A stretch of DNA of 64,000 nucleotides from NCBI RefSeq assembly GCF_900444995.1, contig NZ_UAPQ01000010.1, positions 1 through 64,000 on the forward strand, read 5' to 3'. The position numbers and the translations under genes were made by a program. The DNA comes from Actinomyces bovis (GTDB lineage: Bacteria > Actinomycetota > Actinomycetes > Actinomycetales > Actinomycetaceae). The notes beneath the pieces are model-generated. The model made no database searches. It was not told the DNA's origin and was given only the letters and a program-made list of their open reading frames with translations. Below, in pieces: positions 58,952 through 64,000 of the stretch (position 1 is the first letter of the stretch; each line of letters starts with the position of its first letter).

Positions 58952-59785
58952 TCAGCCGATGCGGATGTAGCTCGGGGAGTCGTATACAGCAGCAACCTTG
59001 ACGACGTCACCCGGGCGGGGGGCGTGAATCATCTTGCCGTTGCCGATGTAAATGCCGACGTGGTAGCCGTAGTAGACGATGTCACCCGGCTGGGCCTGGG
59101 CGGCGGAGACGCGGGTACCAGCGGCGCCCTGCGCATAAGAGGTACGCGGCAGGGAGATGCCCGCCTGACGGTAGACGTACTGCACCAGACCGGAGCAGTC
59201 GAAGCCGGAGGGAGAGGTGCCACCGTAGACATAGGGAACGCCGAGGTACTGGGAGGCAATCGCCACGATATTGCTTCCAGCGGCGGAGGCTGGAATCTCC
59301 TGGCTGGACTTGGAGGGCGCCGGGGTGGACTCCGACTGGGAGGAGTTGGACTGGCGCGAAGCCTGACGACGGTTGGACGAGCTCTCGGAAGCGGCGGTCG
59401 CACGCTCGGTGGTGGACTCGGTCTTGGTCTCTTCCTTGGGCTCTTCAGCCTTGGGCTGCGGTGCGGGCGGAGCCTCGGCGGCAACCTCGGCAGCAGCAGG
59501 ACCCTGCCACTGGGCGTCAGCAGCAACGGTAATGGCCTCGTTGGTGGCTACGGCCTCACGAGCCGGGGCAGCAAGTGCGCCAATTCCAGCCTCCAGAGAC
59601 CCGGCGGACTCACCTACCTCAGTAGCCGTCGATGCGGCGACGGCGGCACCAGAGCCAACCATCGCAATGGCCAGTCCGGAGGTGGCTGCGACGGCGAGGC
59701 CCAGGCGAGTGGAGGGTGCGACCTCCGACAGGGGCGTCAGAGCCCGTGTCGCCTTGCGGTGGCGTGCCTTTGTCGTAGCGGTCAT
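58952..59785 (-). CDS. secreted NlpC/P60 peptidoglycan endopeptidase
   Basis: A 277-residue exported protein. The N-terminus is basic with a hydrophobic segment (LGLAVAATSGLAIAMVGSGA) and an AxA-type cleavage site around 50. A Pro/Glu/Ser-rich linker follows (about 100-165). The catalytic domain (about 170-277) has GVPYVYGGTSPSGFDCSGLV (nucleophile Cys), GDIVYYGYHVGIYIG (His) and GKMIHAPRPGD (third residue His). It should cut D-Glu-mDAP or similar stem peptide bonds in cell separation. Long 5' leader, see the candidate riboswitch. Confidence 0.93.
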   Translation of the reverse strand: MTATTKARHRKATRALTPLSEVAPSTRLGLAVAATSGLAIAMVGSGAAVAASTATEVGESAGSLEAGIGALAAPAREAVATNEAITVAADAQWQGPAAAEVAAEAPPAPQPKAEEPKEETKTESTTERATAASESSSNRRQASRQSNSSQSESTPAPSKSSQEIPASAAGSNIVAIASQYLGVPYVYGGTSPSGFDCSGLVQYVYRQAGISLPRTSYAQGAAGTRVSAAQAQPGDIVYYGYHVGIYIGNGKMIHAPRPGDVVKVAAVYDSPSYIRIG

Positions 59786-59829
59786 CTCTCACTCCTTAGC
59801 AGATTCTGCCGACTCGAGGTCCGACAAAC

Positions 59830-59995
59830 GAATAACTGCAACCTACCTGGGATGCAGGGGCTTTGTCATCGCGTAGTCACCCACATCGCAGTGGCGCACA
59901 CCACATAACTACTGGGATGCACCTGGATACCGATCCGATTTCTTGCCACCCCGCAGCCAGTTCCCCTTGGAATACCAGCACAAGCGCGATAGCAC
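59830..59995 (-). promoter_or_regulatory. candidate c-di-AMP (ydaO/yuaA-type) riboswitch
   Basis: The leader is about 200 bases long and GC-rich, and reads GGGGAACTGGCTGCGGGGTG in the part where the ydaO class has GGGGAACC...GGGGTGAAT. In actinobacteria this class very often precedes NlpC/P60 cell-wall hydrolases. I could not confirm the pseudoknot or the terminal GTAGGCG block, so the call rests on context and a partial motif. No other gene is present in 59786-60104. Confidence 0.3.
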
Positions 59996-60104
59996 TGCCG
60001 ACTCCGCGAGCAGACGACGAACAGTCACCCAACTGCACCGCAAATCCGTGCAGCCTGTCTCAACAACAGGACAAGCCAGGGCGGGAAGGCTGGTTTCAGC
60101 AGGC

Positions 60105-60776
60105 TCAGCGAGCCAAGAACACGTGGCGCGCCACGTCAGCAGGCAGCACCACCTGGGCGCCGTCGGCAGCGGTGATCTGCACGCCCTGGCCAGTAGGCCG
60201 CACCGTGACCTCAGCGCCCCGAATCACCCCGGCACGCTCCACCTGCTTAATCAGCTCAGCGTCGGCCTGAATTGGCTCGCCGACCCGCTTCACCTTGGCC
60301 GTGACCTCACCCTCACGCGCCGCCCGATCTGCAGAGATTTCAGAAGCAGCCGGACGCGGGCGGATTTGGTCGCGCTCGGGGATGGTGTTGCCAAAGGGAT
60401 CGGTTTGCACCGTGCCCAGGAGCTCGGTCAGGCGGTCCTCCACCTGTTCACTCATCACATGCTCCCAGCGGCAAGCCTCTTCGTGAATCAGGCTGCGGTC
60501 CAGGCCAATGACATCCAGCAAGAGCCTTTCAGCAAGGCGATGCTTGCGGATCACCTCAACGGCTTTGCGGCGCCCCTCCTCGGTGAGTTCCAGGGCCCGG
60601 CCTTCACCCACCCGGATCAGACCGTCACGCTCCATGCGGGAAACCGTCTGGGAGACGGTGGGGCCCGAGTGATCCAGGCGCTCAACAATCCTGGCGCGCA
60701 AAGGAGGAACACCATCCTCCTCAAGCTCATAGACGGTTTTGAGATACATCTCAGTGGTGTCAATCAGCTCGCTCAT
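60105..60776 (-). CDS. DtxR/IdeR-family iron-dependent repressor
   Basis: A 223-residue regulator. The winged helix (1-73) has [20 protein letters not shown]. Metal ligands fall at exactly the DtxR positions: Met10, His79, Glu83, His98, and Cys102-Glu105-His106 in EEACRWEH. The C-terminal SH3-like domain (about 150-223) is present. With Fe(II) it should bind operators of iron-uptake genes; none are in the window. Mn-type MntR is less likely because Cys102 is kept. Confidence 0.95.
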   Translation of the reverse strand: MSELIDTTEMYLKTVYELEEDGVPPLRARIVERLDHSGPTVSQTVSRMERDGLIRVGEGRALELTEEGRRKAVEVIRKHRLAERLLLDVIGLDRSLIHEEACRWEHVMSEQVEDRLTELLGTVQTDPFGNTIPERDQIRPRPAASEISADRAAREGEVTAKVKRVGEPIQADAELIKQVERAGVIRGAEVTVRPTGQGVQITAADGAQVVLPADVARHVFLAR

Positions 60777-60920
60777 CCGGGATTCCCCTTACTCCTACGC
60801 CGCCTGCAACGGACGCCTGTGCCAGCCCGGTCCCGGCAATCCTGCCAGGACGCGCCCAGGATAACGGTGAGGCGGCAAAACTGAGGCCCAAACCGCGCCG
60901 ACTCACGGACGAAAAGCTGC

Positions 60921-62162
60921 TTAGGCCGCATCAGCGCGCCAGTGTTTACGCGTCCACAAGCCTGCCGCCAGCGCTACCAACAACGCCGCCCAGCCACCTA
61001 CGGCAATGCCAAAGCGTGGCCCCCAGACATCACTAACCCAGCCGATCAACGGGGCGCCTAGCGGAGTCGCCCCTAGGAAAGCCAGCATGTACAGGCTCAT
61101 CACGCGGCCACGCATCTCCGGCTCCGTGCTCAACTGAACCGTCTGGTTAGCCGTGGTCAAAAGGGTGAGGACAGCCAGCCCGGTGGGAATCGTCATCAGG
61201 GCGAAAGTCCAGTAGGTGGGCATCAGGGACAGCAGCAAGCTGGTCACCCCCAAGACACCCGCCGCAATGATTACCGTGTGCAGGCGCGGGTGCTTGCGTC
61301 GTGCCGCCACCAGCGCGCCCGCCAGTGAACCGACCGCAAAAATCGAGGAGACCGTGCCGTAAGCCTCCGATTGCAAGTCAAAGACGCTGCGGACCATAGC
61401 TGCCATAGTCAACTGATAGTTCAGGGTCAGCATGGAGACCACAAAGGCGATTCCAATAATCATCAGCAGATCCCGGCGGTGGCAGACATATGCGAAGCCC
61501 GCACGAATCTGGCCTTTGGCGCGCGGCGCTCGCGGGATGTTCTGCAGCTCCGCCACACGCATGGCCACCAGAGCCATAGTGGGGAACAGAAAAGTCAGGG
61601 CGTTGACCAGGAACACCCAGCCTGGCCCCACCCAGGCAATTGCTATGCCCGCCGCTGCTGGGCCGAGGAGACGAGCAGCGTTGAAGGAAGCAGAGTTCAA
61701 GCCGACGGCGTTGCTGAGGTTTTCCGGCGGCACCATGCGCGCAACGAAGATCTGGCGAGCTGGGGAGTCGTAGGCGGCTGCGGCCCCCGTAAGCGCCGCT
61801 GCCAGATAGACATGCCAGAGCTGGGCGTGACCGAGCAGTACGTCCAAAGCCAGGACCGCAGAGACCAGTCCCATGGAGGTCTGCGTAAACATCAGGAACT
61901 TGCGGGCGTCCATCCGGTCCGCCACCAGGCCTGCGTGCGCGGATAGAAAAACCGTCGGGAGGAACTGTATGGCCGTGGTCAGGCCCGTGGCGGAAGCGGA
62001 GTCATTGGTCAGGATTCTCAAGACCAGCCAGTCCTGAGCCACGCGCTGCATCCAAGTCCCGGTGTTGGTCACGAGCGCCGCCAGGAACCAAATGCGGTAG
62101 TTACGGATCGCCAGTGACTCGAAAGTGCTCCGCAGCGCTTTGACCACTCCCTGCCTCCTCAT
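60921..62162 (-). CDS. MFS transporter (EntS/MFS_3 type)
   Basis: A 413-residue permease with 12 predicted helices. The first-loop motif GLVADRMDARKFLMFTQTSM corresponds to the MFS motif A (GxLaDRxGRkxxl). The N-terminal FESLAIRNYRIWFLAALVTN and PLGAPLIGWVSDVWGPR are typical of the MFS_3/enterobactin-exporter group. Substrate unknown; siderophore or drug efflux is possible. It lies next to the iron repressor on the same strand. Confidence 0.9.
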   Translation of the reverse strand: MRRQGVVKALRSTFESLAIRNYRIWFLAALVTNTGTWMQRVAQDWLVLRILTNDSASATGLTTAIQFLPTVFLSAHAGLVADRMDARKFLMFTQTSMGLVSAVLALDVLLGHAQLWHVYLAAALTGAAAAYDSPARQIFVARMVPPENLSNAVGLNSASFNAARLLGPAAAGIAIAWVGPGWVFLVNALTFLFPTMALVAMRVAELQNIPRAPRAKGQIRAGFAYVCHRRDLLMIIGIAFVVSMLTLNYQLTMAAMVRSVFDLQSEAYGTVSSIFAVGSLAGALVAARRKHPRLHTVIIAAGVLGVTSLLLSLMPTYWTFALMTIPTGLAVLTLLTTANQTVQLSTEPEMRGRVMSLYMLAFLGATPLGAPLIGWVSDVWGPRFGIAVGGWAALLVALAAGLWTRKHWRADAA

Positions 62163-62312
62163 GAGCCACCGCCCCTCCTAGGACCATATACCTAGTGACG
62201 GCGTCGGCGTCGCAGTACTCAGGGATCGAGAGCTCTGGGAGCAGACCACTGGACCGCGGCGCCGACGCCGTCGGCAACAGGAATGAGGCGGCAGACCGCC
62301 GTTAGTTGAGCG

Positions 62313-63788
62313 TCAGCCGATACCCAAGATCGCCTTAATCGGCGTCAGCGTGAAGTAGACGACGAACATCAGCGAGGCCACCCACATAAGCGGGTGAATG
62401 GCTTTGATCTTGCCGCGCGCCACCTGAATCACCAGGTAAGACACGAAGCCCGCACCGATGCCGTTAGTGATCGAGTAGGAGAAGGGCATCATGATGATGG
62501 TGATGAAGGCGGGCAGGGCCACCTCTGGGGCCTTCCAGTCGATCTCTGTCACCTGCGTCATCATCAGGAAACCCACCACTACCAGGGCGGGGGTAGCTGC
62601 CTCGTAGGGGACCATCGAGACCACCGGAGCAATGAACATGCTCGCCAGGAACAGCAGGCCCGTAACCACCGAGGCCAGGCCCGTGCGCGCCCCCTCACCG
62701 ACGCCCGCAGCGGACTCGATATAGGAGGTGTTGGAGGAGACGCCGCCAGCACCACCGGCAATTGCCGCCAGGGAGTCAACCACCAGGATTTCACGGGTCT
62801 TAGGCGGGTTGCCGCCCTCGTCCAGCAGGTCACCCTCAGAGCCGATCGCCACCATCGTGCCCATCGTGTCAAAGAAGTCTGCCAACAGCAGGGAGAAGAC
62901 CAGCAGGACCACGGAGACGATCCCGACCTTCTCAATGGAGCCCAGCAGGTTGAAGTGGCCCAGGGTGGCCAGGCTTGGCAACTCCACCGGGGAACCCTTA
63001 AGCGCAGGCACCGACAGGGACCAGCCAGTCAGGTTGAGGGCGCCACGCTCCGGGTTGTCGTTGAAAGCCCCTAGGTGAGCCACTGCCTCAATGATGGCCG
63101 CCAAAATAGTCGAGGAGACGATGCCGATTAGGATCGCGCCCTTCACCTTGCGCACATGCAGCACCAGGATCAGGAATAGGCCCAGGAGGAATACGAGCAC
63201 CGGCCAGCCCTGCAGGCTGCCTCCCAGGCCCAGTTCCAAGGGTGTGCCGCCGGGGCGCACCACCTTGGCGTCCACTAGGCCGATCAGGGCGATGAACAGG
63301 CCGATACCCACGGAGATCGCCGTCTTGAGGTAGGCCGGGACCGCCCGGAAAACCGCCTCACGGAAGCCGGTGAGGACCAGCAGGAGGATGATGACGCCCT
63401 CGATGACGATCAGACCCATGGCATCGGCGTAGGTCATGCCCTTGGTGCCGGCGATCGTGTAGGCAACCATCGCGTTGATGCCCAGGCCGGCGGCCAAAGC
63501 CATCGGGTAATTGGCGACGACCCCCATGAGGATCGTCATGACGGCGGCAATGAAGGCGGTGCCTGCGGCGATCTGGGCCGTGGTGCCCAGCGGGGTGACG
63601 CCGTCGTGCGGGGTGGAGAGGATCAGCGGGTTGAGAACCAGGATGTACGCCATCGTGAAGAAGGTGACTAGGCCACCGCGAACTTCACGGGCAATGGTGG
63701 AGCCGCGCTCCGAGATGTGGAAGAACCGGTCCAGGGCGGAGGTGGGGGCCTCGGCCCTGGCTGTGCTGGATGGGGAGGTGGTACTCAC
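62313..63788 (-). CDS. NCS2-family (AzgA-like) purine permease
   Basis: A 491-residue permease with about 12-14 helices. AzgA-type signatures: EVRGGLVTFFTMAYILVLNP, GLGINAMVAYTIAG, SVGIGLFIALIGL and DFFDTMGTMVAIGSEGDLLD with GGVSSNTSYIESAAGVGEGA. The family imports adenine, guanine or hypoxanthine with protons. No riboswitch was recognised upstream within the window. Confidence 0.95.
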   Translation of the reverse strand: MSTTSPSSTARAEAPTSALDRFFHISERGSTIAREVRGGLVTFFTMAYILVLNPLILSTPHDGVTPLGTTAQIAAGTAFIAAVMTILMGVVANYPMALAAGLGINAMVAYTIAGTKGMTYADAMGLIVIEGVIILLLVLTGFREAVFRAVPAYLKTAISVGIGLFIALIGLVDAKVVRPGGTPLELGLGGSLQGWPVLVFLLGLFLILVLHVRKVKGAILIGIVSSTILAAIIEAVAHLGAFNDNPERGALNLTGWSLSVPALKGSPVELPSLATLGHFNLLGSIEKVGIVSVVLLVFSLLLADFFDTMGTMVAIGSEGDLLDEGGNPPKTREILVVDSLAAIAGGAGGVSSNTSYIESAAGVGEGARTGLASVVTGLLFLASMFIAPVVSMVPYEAATPALVVVGFLMMTQVTEIDWKAPEVALPAFITIIMMPFSYSITNGIGAGFVSYLVIQVARGKIKAIHPLMWVASLMFVVYFTLTPIKAILGIG

Positions 63789-63838
63789 GTCACCTGATCT
63801 TGGCAGATCGCCTGTGACGCACCTGAAACGCGAGGGGC

Positions 63839-64000
63839 TCAGCGGGAGGGCAGGGAGGACTCTAGGTCGGCGAGGGCCTTAGCGGTGTCCTGGTCATCCA
63901 GTTTGGCAGCACGACGGCGTCGTTTGCGCGGGGCCGCGGCGACTGGCTCTGGGAGATCCAGTTCCAGGCGTGGCGGGGCAGCAGGTTCAGCTGGGGGCGC
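63839..64000 (-). CDS. unidentified protein, C-terminal 53 residues only
   Basis: The frame enters from the window edge and ends at a TGA at 63839. It reads APPAEPAAPPRLELDLPEPV then a basic patch PRKRRRRAAKLDDQDTAKAL and ADLESSLPSR. Low complexity; no family can be named from the fragment. Confidence 0.6.
   Translation of the reverse strand, partial: APPAEPAAPPRLELDLPEPVAAAPRKRRRRAAKLDDQDTAKALADLESSLPSR

Overview
The window carries a 16S-23S-5S rRNA operon (minus strand), GC-rich chromosomal genes typical of Actinomycetaceae, and a long, badly scarred accessory region between them. The order MscL, SAF-domain protein, 5-formyl-THF cyclo-ligase, MoeA, GNAT, membrane protein and tRNA-Ala, the DtxR repressor with textbook metal ligands, the DUF6049/MurJ pair and an NlpC/P60 protein point to an Actinomyces/Schaalia-like actinobacterium. 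This is inference from gene content; no database comparison was possible.

Layout. 1-5690: rRNA operon with its promoter and leader. 5806-8701: two-component system and a divergent pair of small membrane proteins. 8770-11030: debris of an IS, an ABC ATPase, a DinJ/YafQ toxin-antitoxin module whose toxin is frameshifted, and a recombinase-type helix-turn-helix. 11030-20811: a visibly GC-richer block (DUF6049, MurJ, YeiH, helicase, YchJ, PAP2, GlsB, DUF2974, DUF4143 ATPase, ABC-F) in which several genes are in-frame fusions or internal deletions of unrelated or distant parts. 20894-27360: two nearly identical ISL3 elements in inverted orientation enclosing the broken remains of a lanthipeptide locus (LanB tail, LanT). 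27361-29510: its immunity ABC genes and two precursor genes, one intact and one cut by the IS. 30391-34415: a large serine recombinase with two small partner genes, an endolysin and a holin (prophage-like remnant). 34418-38140: gene debris and an IS3 element with an IS256 element inserted exactly at the end of its orfA. 38308-45273: a low-GC class II lanthipeptide operon (lanA, lanM, lanT, lanF, lanE). 45449-46943: a third ISL3 element. 47187-64000: tRNA-Ala(CGC), tRNA-Arg(CCT) and normal chromosomal genes.

How the genes work together. The best candidate for a new system is a pair of lantibiotic loci. The class II operon encodes a 51-residue precursor with a double-glycine leader and a 26-residue core carrying a CTxSxEC lipid II-binding-type motif; LanM modifies it, the C39-peptidase ABC transporter LanT cuts the leader and exports it, and LanFE protects the producer. 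LanM is split by one in-frame TGA. The second locus, to my reading not an obvious annotation, has a 57-residue Cys/Thr/Ser-rich precursor at 27435-27608 (minus strand) behind LanF/LanE-type genes, and the start of a second precursor truncated by the ISL3 element. The matching LanB tail and LanT lie across the IS, on the other strand. The many nonsense codons, frameshifts and IS copies show that this accessory region is decaying and rearranging.
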